From assembly GCA_027404165.1 (NCBI GenBank), contig DAHZCG010000005.1:1-39450 (forward strand): DNA of 39,450 nt, read 5' to 3'. The DNA is from Geobacteraceae bacterium (lineage in GTDB: Bacteria; Desulfobacterota; Desulfuromonadia; Geobacterales; Pseudopelobacteraceae). Below, in pieces: positions 28,446 through 36,008 of this stretch. The stretch's first letter is position 1; every line of letters begins with the position of its first letter. A program made the position numbers and the translations under genes. The notes beneath the pieces were generated by a model. It was not told the DNA's origin, ran no database searches, and saw only the letters and a list, made by a program, of their open reading frames with translations.

Positions 28446-28601
28446 ATGCAATGTCCACGCTGCAAGGGCCGAATGTTCGCTGAAAAATTTTATGATTTTG
28501 TCCGCTCCTTTGATGCATGGAAGTGCACGTGTTGCGGAGAATTGCTTGATTCGACCATTCTGGCTAATCGGGCTCGAAGTAATAATACCCATCTCGGCTG
28601 A
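28446..28601 (+). CDS. 51-residue zinc-ribbon protein
   Basis: A short frame starting MQCPRCKGRMFAEKFYDF with a second Cys pair in WKCTCCGELLDS; the two CxxC knuckles about 24 residues apart make a four-Cys zinc ribbon. GGGAGG ends six bases before the ATG, an excellent ribosome-binding site, and a strong terminator follows at 28629, so this is a complete single-gene unit. Similar small zinc-ribbon proteins occur in Geobacter relatives, but no function is known to me. Possible roles are nucleic-acid binding or protein interaction. The tail (ANRARSNNTHLG) is polar. Confidence 0.75.
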   Translation: MQCPRCKGRMFAEKFYDFVRSFDAWKCTCCGELLDSTILANRARSNNTHLG

Positions 28602-28628
28602 CAGAACGTACAACTGACGACGCAGTAT

Positions 28629-28661
28629 AAAAGGGAAACCCGGCAACCGGTTTCCCTTTTT
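28629..28661 (+). terminator. Rho-independent terminator after the zinc-ribbon gene
   Basis: AAAAGGGAAACC - CGGCAACC - GGTTTCCCTTTT forms a perfect 12-bp stem followed by a T-run. It lies 27 bases past the stop. Confidence 0.9.
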
Positions 28662-28663
28662 GT

Positions 28664-28693
28664 TTGACAGGGACCGCTCTGAAAGGCTATTGA
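28664..28693 (+). promoter_or_regulatory. Possible sigma-70 promoter of the rph-rdgB-rlmD operon
   Basis: A consensus -35 TTGACA (28664-28669) sits directly after the preceding terminator; TATTGA follows at 18-base spacing as a moderate -10. Transcription would start near 28700, giving about 60 bases of leader before rph. Confidence 0.5.
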
Positions 28694-28760
28694 ATTTATC
28701 CGCTCAAGCAATGGTGCGCCGGAGCGTGAAACATAAAATAATAATTCCATGAGGTTTGTA

Positions 28761-29477
28761 ATGAGAGATGATGGCAGAGATGGTAACGTATTACGTCAGG
28801 TGCGTATTACCAGAAATTTTACCAAGCATGCTGAAGGTTCCGTGTTGGTCGAGTTCGGCGATACGCGGGTGATCTGTACCGCATCAATAGAGGAGTCGGT
28901 GCCTCCATTTCTGCGCGGTAAAGGCACCGGATGGGTGACGGCTGAATATTCCATGCTCCCTCGGGCAACCCATACCCGTTCATCACGCGAAGCAGCCAAA
29001 GGGAAACAAAGTGGTCGTACGTTGGAGATTCAACGCCTGATCGGCCGCTCCCTGCGGGCGGTTACCGACCTGATCGCCTTGGGTGAGCGCTCTATCACCA
29101 TCGATTGTGATGTGATACAGGCCGATGGAGGAACCCGGACCGCTTCCATTACCGGGGCCTACGTCGCTCTGCATGATGCACTGATAATCTTGCGGGACAG
29201 GGGCTTGATTGCACAAATCCCGCTGAAAGAGGCCGTCGCTGCTGTCAGCGTCGGTATCATCGGCGGCGAGGCTGCGCTGGATCTTAACTATTTTGAGGAT
29301 TCGGCCGCTGAAGTCGACATGAATTTCGTCATGACCACCAGTGATCGCTTTGTCGAGGTGCAGGGTACCGCTGAGGCAGAGCCGTTTACGGTTGAGCAGA
29401 TGGACGCTATGCGGGTTCTGGCTACAGAGGGTATTCGGAAGCTTTTTGTCATCCAGAGAGAGGCCCTGGCCCGATGA
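28761..29477 (+). CDS. rph: Ribonuclease PH
   Basis: A 238-residue 3'-5' phosphorolytic exoribonuclease that trims tRNA 3' ends. Seen: [50 protein letters not shown] near residue 55, [17 protein letters not shown] near 85, and the phosphate-binding [20 protein letters not shown] near 115. The ATG at 28761 is preferred to the one at 28749 because GAGG sits six bases before it and the length then equals the family's 238. The stop overlaps the rdgB start (ATGA), so translation is coupled, a common rph-rdgB arrangement. Confidence 0.97.
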   Translation: MRDDGRDGNVLRQVRITRNFTKHAEGSVLVEFGDTRVICTASIEESVPPFLRGKGTGWVTAEYSMLPRATHTRSSREAAKGKQSGRTLEIQRLIGRSLRAVTDLIALGERSITIDCDVIQADGGTRTASITGAYVALHDALIILRDRGLIAQIPLKEAVAAVSVGIIGGEAALDLNYFEDSAAEVDMNFVMTTSDRFVEVQGTAEAEPFTVEQMDAMRVLATEGIRKLFVIQREALAR

Positions 29478-30067
29478 GGGAGCTGGTTGTTGCAACCCGG
29501 AATCGTGGTAAACTGAAAGAAATTCAGGCAGTTCTGGAGGGTGTCGTCGAAGTGGTCCGCTGCGCTGCCGATTTCCCCGGATTTTCTGAAACGATTGAGG
29601 ACGGGCTGACCTTTCAGGAAAATGCCCTCAAAAAGGCCCGGGAGGCAATGCTCTTTACCAGCCTGCCGGCTCTGGCCGATGATTCAGGGTTGGTCGTGGA
29701 TGCGTTGGATGGGCGGCCGGGAGTATATTCTGCCCGTTTTGCGGGGGAGGGGGCCGAAGATGCTGATAATAATCAGCGACTTCTGGAAGAGCTGGCCCAG
29801 GTTCCCGCAGGTCAGCGACAGGGTGCCTTTATGTGTGTGCTGGCATTTGTAACACCTGACGGTATTGAGCAGGTTTTCAGTGGCAGGGTAGGGGGGATTA
29901 TTCTGACATCAGGGCGTGGAGATGGCGGCTTCGGTTACGATCCTCTTTTTCTGGTTGACGGGTTTAATCGCACCATGGCGGAGCTCTCCCTGCAGGAAAA
30001 GAACCACATCAGCCACCGTGGCCAGGCGTTACAGCATTTTCGGGCATTTCTAGAGCAAGGGCGATAA
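29474..30067 (+). CDS. rdgB: dITP/XTP pyrophosphatase
   Basis: A 197-residue Ham1/RdgB enzyme that hydrolyses dITP, ITP and XTP to monophosphates, keeping deaminated purines out of nucleic acids. Motifs: [13 protein letters not shown] at the N-terminus, [20 protein letters not shown] near residue 67, [11 protein letters not shown] near 153, and [10 protein letters not shown] near 180. It starts inside the rph stop (four-base overlap) and ends directly at the rlmD start, with no gap. It is the middle gene of a three-gene operon. Confidence 0.97.
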   Translation: MRELVVATRNRGKLKEIQAVLEGVVEVVRCAADFPGFSETIEDGLTFQENALKKAREAMLFTSLPALADDSGLVVDALDGRPGVYSARFAGEGAEDADNNQRLLEELAQVPAGQRQGAFMCVLAFVTPDGIEQVFSGRVGGIILTSGRGDGGFGYDPLFLVDGFNRTMAELSLQEKNHISHRGQALQHFRAFLEQGR

Positions 30068-31537
30068 ATGAAAACAGAAAACAACAAGCGCAAAGACAAG
30101 CGCTTCAAGACTGCTACAACCACTACACCCCCTGTTAGCATGGATCAAGAACGAGCACCGAGACCTAAGCTTTCGCGTAATATGATTGTGGAATTACCCA
30201 TAACAGCCATTGATGAAGATGGCTATGGAACTGCACGCGTTGACGGACTGGCCTACAAAATAGGTGGCGCTTTGCCGGGGGACCTGGTTCGAGCTAAAAT
30301 AGACCACGCTTCATTCGGCACGGTGACAGGACACCTGTATAAGCTGTTGCAGGCTTCTCCGCTACGGAGTAAGCGCCCTCCCTGTTCCAATAGCGCCGAG
30401 TGTCTCGGTTGCCCGTTGATCGCCATGCGATATACCGATCAGAAGGTTTTGAAACGCGGGATGATACTGAATGAACTGGCAAAGTATCCGTCGCTGACCG
30501 GGACCACGATTCATCCGCTGATGTCGCCCGACCGGCTGATCCATTATCGAAATTCCGCCAAACTGGTTGTAGCCGGTAAACACTCAGAACCGTTTATTGG
30601 TATATACCGTCGTGCCAGCCATGACGTGTATGACCTGGAAGAGTGCCCGGTTCACCATCCCCTGATAAACCGCGTTATTGCTGCGGCCCGGAGTGGTATT
30701 ACCAGGTTAAAGGTTCCCATCTACAACCCCCGCAGCAAGATGGGGCTATTGCGTTATCTGGTGGTCAGGGTTTCCGAGTCCGAGCAGAAAGCGATGGTGG
30801 TATTGATCACGGCTGATAAATCCTATAACGAGATACATCACCTGTCTCGTTTTATCCGTGAGGCCTTGCCGGAGGTAGAAGTGATTGCCAGCAATGTCAA
30901 CAGTTCCGAGGGGAACGTGATTTTTGGGCAGAAAGACTCGTTCCTCACTCCCAAGCATTACCTTACTGAAAAGGTCGGTGATATATACGTGCAGATTTCC
31001 CCCCGATCTTTTTTTCAGGTCAACACGGCTGGTGCAACGTTGATATACGAAAAAGTGAAAGCATGGGCTGCCCTTGACCGGGAATCGACAGTTCTTGACC
31101 TGTACTGCGGGATTGGAGGGATCGGGCTGTTTCTGGCAGGTCAGGCAAAAAGGGTTATTGGGATTGAAGTCGTGGAAGAGGCGGTTGCCGATGCACGCAA
31201 GAATGCCCGCCTCAATGGATTTACTAACTGTCGTTTTGAGGCTGGTGATGCGGCCGTTCTGTTGGAAGAGCTTGCAGGCGATGGCGAGCGGGTTGATGTG
31301 GTTGTTCTCAACCCCCCCCGAAAAGGTTGTGACGAAGTCGTACTGCAACGAGTCGCCGGATTGTCACCTCGCAGGGTTGTGTATGTGTCCTGTTCACCGG
31401 AAAGCTTGATGCGTGATCTCAATATATTGAAAAATCTGGGATATACATGCCGTGAGGTGCAGCCGGTCGATATGTTTCCCCAGACCGTCCATGTGGAGAA
31501 TGTGGCATTGTTGGAAAAAGGTGATAAATCTGCTTGA
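30068..31537 (+). CDS. rlmD: 23S rRNA (uracil-C5)-methyltransferase, RlmD/RumA family
   Basis: A 489-residue SAM-dependent RNA methyltransferase. A basic, Thr-rich N-terminal tail (about 35 residues) precedes a TRAM domain (40-95). Four Cys for an Fe-S cluster are seen: CSNSAECLGC near residue 106 and DLEECPVH near 193. The Rossmann methyltransferase part has VLDLYCGIGGIGLFLAGQAK near 340, VVLNPPRKGCDE near 415, and the catalytic Cys in RVVYVSCSPESLMRDL near 440. The target is probably U1939 of 23S rRNA, or U747 (RlmC), by analogy; the family cannot be split further from sequence alone. It starts at the base after the rdgB stop. Confidence 0.88.
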   Translation: MKTENNKRKDKRFKTATTTTPPVSMDQERAPRPKLSRNMIVELPITAIDEDGYGTARVDGLAYKIGGALPGDLVRAKIDHASFGTVTGHLYKLLQASPLRSKRPPCSNSAECLGCPLIAMRYTDQKVLKRGMILNELAKYPSLTGTTIHPLMSPDRLIHYRNSAKLVVAGKHSEPFIGIYRRASHDVYDLEECPVHHPLINRVIAAARSGITRLKVPIYNPRSKMGLLRYLVVRVSESEQKAMVVLITADKSYNEIHHLSRFIREALPEVEVIASNVNSSEGNVIFGQKDSFLTPKHYLTEKVGDIYVQISPRSFFQVNTAGATLIYEKVKAWAALDRESTVLDLYCGIGGIGLFLAGQAKRVIGIEVVEEAVADARKNARLNGFTNCRFEAGDAAVLLEELAGDGERVDVVVLNPPRKGCDEVVLQRVAGLSPRRVVYVSCSPESLMRDLNILKNLGYTCREVQPVDMFPQTVHVENVALLEKGDKSA

Positions 31538-31562
31538 CTTAGCAGCGATATACTGGTATTTA
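31534..31562 (+). promoter_or_regulatory. Possible promoter of tRNA-Val
   Basis: TTGACT (overlapping the rlmD stop) - N17 - TATTTA, with transcription predicted near 31569, about 13 bases before the mature tRNA. The -35 is good, the -10 only moderate. Confidence 0.4.
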
Positions 31563-31581
31563 AGTTTTTCTCTTTTGATGA

Positions 31582-31656
31582 AGGCGCGTAGCTCAGGGGG
31601 AGAGCGCTACCCTGACACGGTAGAGGTCGACGGTTCGAGACCGTCCGCGCCTACCA
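31582..31656 (+). tRNA. tRNA-Val (anticodon GAC)
   Basis: A complete cloverleaf: acceptor AGGCGCG/CGCGCCT (7 bp), D-stem GCTC/GAGC, anticodon stem CTACC/GGTAG with loop CTGACAC (anticodon GAC), T-stem GACGG/CCGTC with loop TTCGAGA. The discriminator A and CCA are encoded. It is followed 20 bases on by a terminator hairpin and then thrS. Confidence 0.97.
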
Positions 31657-31675
31657 TTAAAAGCAGTAGTCTCGG

Positions 31676-31700
31676 GGCATCGATAGGTTCGATGCCTTTT
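31676..31700 (+). terminator. Terminator between tRNA-Val and thrS
   Basis: GGCATCGA - TAGGT - TCGATGCC - TTTT is a perfect 8-bp stem with a U-tract. It ends 29 bases before the thrS ATG, leaving no room for a promoter behind it, so thrS message either reads through this hairpin or starts within it. It could be a tRNA terminator that is leaky, or an attenuator. Confidence 0.7.
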
Positions 31701-31729
31701 CTGTTTCACCTACGCAGAGGTATATCTAT

Positions 31730-33640
31730 ATGGCCGACATACATGTGACACTTCCTGATGGTTCAAGCAGAGTTCTGACTGAGGGGGCTACTGTTGCCGA
31801 TCTGGCAGCTTCTATCGGTGCCGGTCTTGCCAAGGCAGCCATAGCCGGCAAGATTGATGGTGTACTGGTTGACGTTGCTGCTGGCTTGCATGAGGGCGCC
31901 CGTGTTGAGATCATTACCGAAAAGAGCCCGGAAGCGCTGGAGATTATTCGTCACTCCACCTCGCATCTGATGGCCCAGGCGGTCAAGGAACTTTTTCCAG
32001 CCGCCAAGGTGACTATCGGACCTGCCATTGAAAGCGGCTTCTATTACGATTTTGATGTAGAGCAACCCTTTACGCCTGAAGATATTGAACGCATTGAAGC
32101 CAAGATGGCTGAACTGGCCAAGGCCGACACCAAGGTTGAGCGCTCAGTGCTCACCAGTGCCGAAGCAATCAAAAAGTTTGAAGAAATGGGCGAGCCGTAC
32201 AAGAAGGAACTGATCGAAGGGATCGGTGCCGAGACCGTCTCGATTTATACTCAGGGCAGTTTTGCCGATCTCTGTCGCGGACCGCATGTCCCTTCCACTG
32301 GTCGCATCAAGGCCTTCAAGTTGCTTTCTATTGCCGGAGCGTACTGGCGTGGCGACGAAAAGAACCGGATGCTTCAGCGCATCTATGGCACCGCATTTAT
32401 CGACAAAAAAGAGCTTGAAGCGTACCTCCATCGTCTGGAAGAGGCTAAACGTCGTGACCATCGCAAGTTGGGAAAAGAACTGGATCTGTTCTCTTTCTCA
32501 GATGAGGTCGGCGCAGGTTTTGCCATCTGGCACCCCAAAGGGGCCATGCTGCGCACGGTCCTCGAGGATTTTGAACGTCGTGAACACCTCAGGCGCGGTT
32601 ATGATATCGTTGTTGGACCCCAGATACTCAAGACCGATTTGTGGCAGCGTTCCGGACACTACGAAAACTATCGCGAGAACATGTATTTCACTGAAGTGGA
32701 TGAGCAGAGTTTCGGTGTAAAGCCGATGAACTGCCTTGCCCACATGATGATTTACAAGTCTCAGTTACGCAGCTACCGGGATCTACCTCTTCGTTATTTT
32801 GAGCTTGGTACGGTTCATCGGCATGAACGGGCCGGTGTGCTGCACGGATTGATGCGTGTGCGCTGTTTCACTCAGGACGATGCCCATATCCTTTGCACCC
32901 CGGAACAGCTTGATGCTGAGATTAAAGGTGTTCTGACGTTCGTCAGTGACGTCATGGGCATTATGGGTTTTGAGTATGAGATGGAGCTTTCCACCCGTCC
33001 GGAAAAGTCCATCGGCGACGATGCCTCGTGGGAGTTGGCTACCAATGCGCTTACGGCTGCTCTTGAGGATACCGGCAGACCCTATGAGATAAATGAAGGT
33101 GATGGAGCTTTTTACGGCCCCAAGATTGACATCAAGTTGCGTGATTGTCTTGACAGGCGGTGGCAGTGTGCTACTATTCAGTGCGATTTTACCCTGCCAG
33201 AACGCTTCGATCTGCATTATATCGCTTCTGATGGTGAGAAAAAACGCCCCGTCATGGTTCACCGGGTTATTCTCGGTTCAATCGAACGCTTCATCGGTGT
33301 CTTGATTGAGCATTATGCCGGCAGCTTCCCTCTCTGGCTTTCGCCGGTTCAGGCCGTTATTCTTACGGTCACCGATAGTCAGATTTCGTATGGCCAGCAG
33401 GTATTGGCTGAGCTTAGAGCAGCGGGCATAAGGGTACAGGGTGATTTCCGTAATGAAAAACTGAGTTTCAAAATTCGCGAAGCCCAGTTGCAGAAGGTCC
33501 CGTATATGCTGGTCATCGGGGATAAAGAGGTTGAGCAGGGAACAGTGACGCCTCGTTACCGTGACGGCAAAAACCTGGTGCCAATGAAGTGTGCTGAATT
33601 TGTAGCGTTTGTTGAGCAGGAATGCAAACTGTTCAAATAG
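31730..33640 (+). CDS. thrS: Threonyl-tRNA synthetase
   Basis: A 636-residue class II synthetase. Order: TGS domain (1-65; [11 protein letters not shown]), an N2 editing domain with [16 protein letters not shown] near residue 75 and [10 protein letters not shown] near 183, a catalytic core with zinc ligands Cys ([11 protein letters not shown], near 334), His (TQDDAHI, near 384) and His ([10 protein letters not shown], near 510), and a C-terminal anticodon domain (from about 540). All key residues are intact. It is the first gene of the thrS-infC-rpmI-rplT-pheS-pheT-ihfA cluster, whose order matches that of Escherichia coli. GAGG lies about ten bases before the ATG. Confidence 0.97.
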   Translation: MADIHVTLPDGSSRVLTEGATVADLAASIGAGLAKAAIAGKIDGVLVDVAAGLHEGARVEIITEKSPEALEIIRHSTSHLMAQAVKELFPAAKVTIGPAIESGFYYDFDVEQPFTPEDIERIEAKMAELAKADTKVERSVLTSAEAIKKFEEMGEPYKKELIEGIGAETVSIYTQGSFADLCRGPHVPSTGRIKAFKLLSIAGAYWRGDEKNRMLQRIYGTAFIDKKELEAYLHRLEEAKRRDHRKLGKELDLFSFSDEVGAGFAIWHPKGAMLRTVLEDFERREHLRRGYDIVVGPQILKTDLWQRSGHYENYRENMYFTEVDEQSFGVKPMNCLAHMMIYKSQLRSYRDLPLRYFELGTVHRHERAGVLHGLMRVRCFTQDDAHILCTPEQLDAEIKGVLTFVSDVMGIMGFEYEMELSTRPEKSIGDDASWELATNALTAALEDTGRPYEINEGDGAFYGPKIDIKLRDCLDRRWQCATIQCDFTLPERFDLHYIASDGEKKRPVMVHRVILGSIERFIGVLIEHYAGSFPLWLSPVQAVILTVTDSQISYGQQVLAELRAAGIRVQGDFRNEKLSFKIREAQLQKVPYMLVIGDKEVEQGTVTPRYRDGKNLVPMKCAEFVAFVEQECKLFK

Positions 33641-33697
33641 TAATATGTGCTATCGAGGAGACGGAGAGTTGAGCCGTCCCATCCAGGGGGTGTAGTC

Positions 33698-34216
33698 ATA
33701 GCAAAGCCGACCGTGAATATCAACAATACCATTCGTGCGACAGAGATTCGAGTTATTGGAGCAGATGGAGAGGCGCTCGGGGTTATATCCACAGCCGAGG
33801 CCCTCGCACTTGCCGAACAGCAGCAGCTTGACCTGGTTGAGGTATCGCCCAGTGCGGTCCCGCCAGTCTGTCGCATTATGGATTATGGCAAGTTCAAGTA
33901 TCAACAGAGTAAGAAACTTCAGGAAGCACGCAAGAAGCAGGTGCATGTAGAAGTTAAGGAGATTAAACTTCGTCCGAAAACCGATGATCATGACTTGGAG
34001 TTTAAGGTTAAACATGTGCGCCGCTTCCTTGAAGAAGGCAATAAAGCCAAGGTAACCTTGGTCTTTCGTGGACGGGAAATAACTCACATGGATATCGGCC
34101 GTGCCGTAATCGAGAGATTTGCAGCTGCGCTGTCCGATATTGCAGTGATTGAATCCCATCCCAGGGTAGATGGTCGTCAAATGTTTATGATCGTTGCCCC
34201 AAAAGTAAAAAAATAA
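33698..34216 (+). CDS. infC: Translation initiation factor IF-3, probable AUA start
   Basis: A 172-residue IF3: N-domain [39 protein letters not shown] near residue 72, C-domain [14 protein letters not shown] and a MFMIVAPK end. IF3 releases and proofreads the 30S subunit at initiation. The start is chosen at ATA 33698-33700, five bases after GGGGGTG. It gives [13 protein letters not shown], which aligns with the ordinary N-terminus. The only canonical start further up, GTG 33647, has no ribosome-binding site and adds 17 odd residues; GTG 33713 is too far from the site. infC with a rare start (AUU in E. coli, AUC in Myxococcus) is autoregulated by IF3 rejecting the poor codon, so the same is inferred here. 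Confidence 0.9.
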   Translation: MAKPTVNINNTIRATEIRVIGADGEALGVISTAEALALAEQQQLDLVEVSPSAVPPVCRIMDYGKFKYQQSKKLQEARKKQVHVEVKEIKLRPKTDDHDLEFKVKHVRRFLEEGNKAKVTLVFRGREITHMDIGRAVIERFAAALSDIAVIESHPRVDGRQMFMIVAPKVKK

Positions 34217-34268
34217 CGCATCTTGTTATTACTTTAACTATTACTACCATTCAGAAGGAGAAGAGCCA

Positions 34269-34466
34269 ATGCCAAAAATCAAAACCAATCGGGGCGCTGC
34301 CAAGCGCTTCAAAAAATCCGCTTCAGGCCGTATCAAGCGCGGCGGCGCCTTTACCAGTCATATATTAACGTCCAAGAGTACCAAGCGTAAGCGTAATCTG
34401 CGTCAAGGCGGTATGGTTGCGGACGTTGATCAGAAAAACATTTCCAAGCTTATCCCGTACATGTAA
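34269..34466 (+). CDS. rpmI: Ribosomal protein L35
   Basis: A 65-residue basic protein of the large subunit: [20 protein letters not shown], then [15 protein letters not shown] and a [13 protein letters not shown] end, all typical of L35. GAAGGAGA lies about eight bases before the ATG. It sits between infC and rplT in the conserved order. Confidence 0.98.
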   Translation: MPKIKTNRGAAKRFKKSASGRIKRGGAFTSHILTSKSTKRKRNLRQGGMVADVDQKNISKLIPYM

Positions 34467-34542
34467 CGGGCCAATACCATGAACCGTGAGGAAACTGTCT
34501 CCCCTTGCGGATCGGGTGAAATCAAACACGAAGGAGTAGATC

Positions 34543-34896
34543 ATGCCACGCGTTAAAAGAGGTTTTAAAGCGAGACGCAGACGTAACAAGGTTCTTAAAC
34601 TTGCCAAGGGTTACCGGGGTGCGCGCAGCAAATTGTTCCGCAGTGCCACTGAAGCGGTTGACCGGGCTCTCAATTATGCCTTCCGCGATCGTCGCGTCAA
34701 AAAACGTGACTTCCGCAGTCTGTGGATCACCCGTATCAATGCAGCATCACGCCTGAATGGACTGTCGTACAGCAAGTTCATTTTCGGTCTCAAAAAAGCC
34801 AATATCGAAATTGACCGCAAGGTTCTGGCCGACATAGCCGTCTCCGATCCCAACGGTTTTATGGAGATTGCCAATCTGGCCAAAGCCGGCATTTAA
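34543..34896 (+). CDS. rplT: Ribosomal protein L20
   Basis: A 117-residue early-assembly protein of the 50S subunit: [40 protein letters not shown], then [19 protein letters not shown]. The length and motifs are standard. In other bacteria L20 represses translation of the infC-rpmI-rplT message; nothing specific for that is seen here. A terminator-type hairpin follows at 34924. Confidence 0.98.
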   Translation: MPRVKRGFKARRRRNKVLKLAKGYRGARSKLFRSATEAVDRALNYAFRDRRVKKRDFRSLWITRINAASRLNGLSYSKFIFGLKKANIEIDRKVLADIAVSDPNGFMEIANLAKAGI

Positions 34897-34923
34897 CAGC
34901 GAATGCCGTAATTCAAACATGAG

Positions 34924-34954
34924 GGAATGGGACCACACTCCCATTCCTTTTTTT
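34924..34954 (+). terminator. Terminator/attenuator between rplT and pheS
   Basis: GGAATGGGA - CCACAC - TCCCATTCC forms a perfect 9-bp stem followed by seven T, a textbook intrinsic terminator. It ends 14 bases before the pheS ATG, and the pheS ribosome-binding site (AAAGGT) follows at once. No promoter fits in the gap, so pheST must be reached by read-through or regulated antitermination. Confidence 0.9.
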
Positions 34955-34968
34955 GTAAAGGTACTAGC

Positions 34969-35985
34969 ATGCGGGAACAGCTTGAACAAATGAGAGAAGA
35001 GGCCCTGCGTTGTATAGGGCATGCATCTGGTGAAAATGCCCTTCAGGATGTCCGAGTCAGATTTCTCGGTCGAAAAGGTGCATTTACCGGTCTGATGAAG
35101 GGGCTTGGTGCCCTCTCTGCGGAAGATCGGCCGATCGTTGGCCAGTTGGTGAACACCATCAAGGATGAGATCGAGTCTTGCCTTGAGAGTGCTCTTATGA
35201 CGGCCCGGGATCAGGAGGTGTTTCGGCGGCTGCAATCCGAACGGATCGATGTGACACTGCCCGGGCGACGTTTAGCGTGCGGAAGCAAGCATCCCATTAC
35301 CTTGGTGATTGAAGAGGTGTGCGACATCTTTGCGGGGCTTGGGTTTTCGGTTGCCGAGGGCCCAGAGATCGAACATGACTGGTACAATTTCGAGGCGCTC
35401 AATTTCCCTCCCGAGCATCCCGCCCGTGACATGCAGGATACTTTTTTTGTAGAAAATAATCTGTTGCTGCGCACCCATACCTCTCCGGTTCAGATTCGTA
35501 CCATGCTCAAACAGAAACCACCGGTGCGAATCATTGCCCCTGGCACGGTCTATCGCTGCGATTCGGATGCCACCCATTCACCCATGTTTCACCAGATCGA
35601 AGGACTGATGGTGGACAAAGCTGTCACGTTCGGTGATCTTAAGGGTATGCTGACGGTTTTTACCAATCAACTTTTCGGACAGAAAACGGGTGTGCGTTTA
35701 CGCCCCAGTTTCTTTCCCTTTACCGAACCATCTGCCGAGGTTGATATCGCCTGTGTGATCTGTGGCGGCAAGGGCTGCAGGGTCTGCAAGCAGAGTGGGT
35801 GGCTTGAGATTCTGGGGGCTGGCATGGTCGATCCCGAGGTCTTCCGTCACGTCAATTATGATGCCGAAGAGATTTCCGGTTTTGCCTTTGGCATGGGTAT
35901 CGAACGTATTGCCATGTTAAAGTATGGCATTAACGATATGCGTCTATTGTTTGAGAATGACGTGCGTTTCTTGCGACAATTCTAA
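34969..35985 (+). CDS. pheS: Phenylalanyl-tRNA synthetase alpha subunit
   Basis: A 338-residue catalytic subunit of the alpha2-beta2 enzyme. An N-terminal coiled coil (1-85; EQLEQMREEALRCIGHA) precedes the class II core: HPITLVIEEVCDIFAGLGF near residue 105, DTFFVENNLLLRTHTSPVQI near 160, motif 2 VYRCDSDATHSPMFHQIEGL near 200, and FGMGIERIAMLKYGINDMR near 318. A Cys-rich patch (CVICGGKGCRVCKQSGW) lies near 265; the following Cys usual in LEILGCGMV is Ala here. The ATG at 34969 is chosen for AAAGGT before it; the in-frame ATG at 34927 lies in the hairpin. pheT follows after 23 bases. Confidence 0.97.
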   Translation: MREQLEQMREEALRCIGHASGENALQDVRVRFLGRKGAFTGLMKGLGALSAEDRPIVGQLVNTIKDEIESCLESALMTARDQEVFRRLQSERIDVTLPGRRLACGSKHPITLVIEEVCDIFAGLGFSVAEGPEIEHDWYNFEALNFPPEHPARDMQDTFFVENNLLLRTHTSPVQIRTMLKQKPPVRIIAPGTVYRCDSDATHSPMFHQIEGLMVDKAVTFGDLKGMLTVFTNQLFGQKTGVRLRPSFFPFTEPSAEVDIACVICGGKGCRVCKQSGWLEILGAGMVDPEVFRHVNYDAEEISGFAFGMGIERIAMLKYGINDMRLLFENDVRFLRQF

Positions 35986-36008
35986 CTTAAGATTAATGGT
36001 GTCCTGAT

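Noticed and set aside
34919..34993. Short frame ATG 34919 with two Phe codons, as a pheST leader peptide
   Set aside because: The Phe codons are simply the terminator T-run, there is no ribosome-binding site, and the frame runs past the pheS start.
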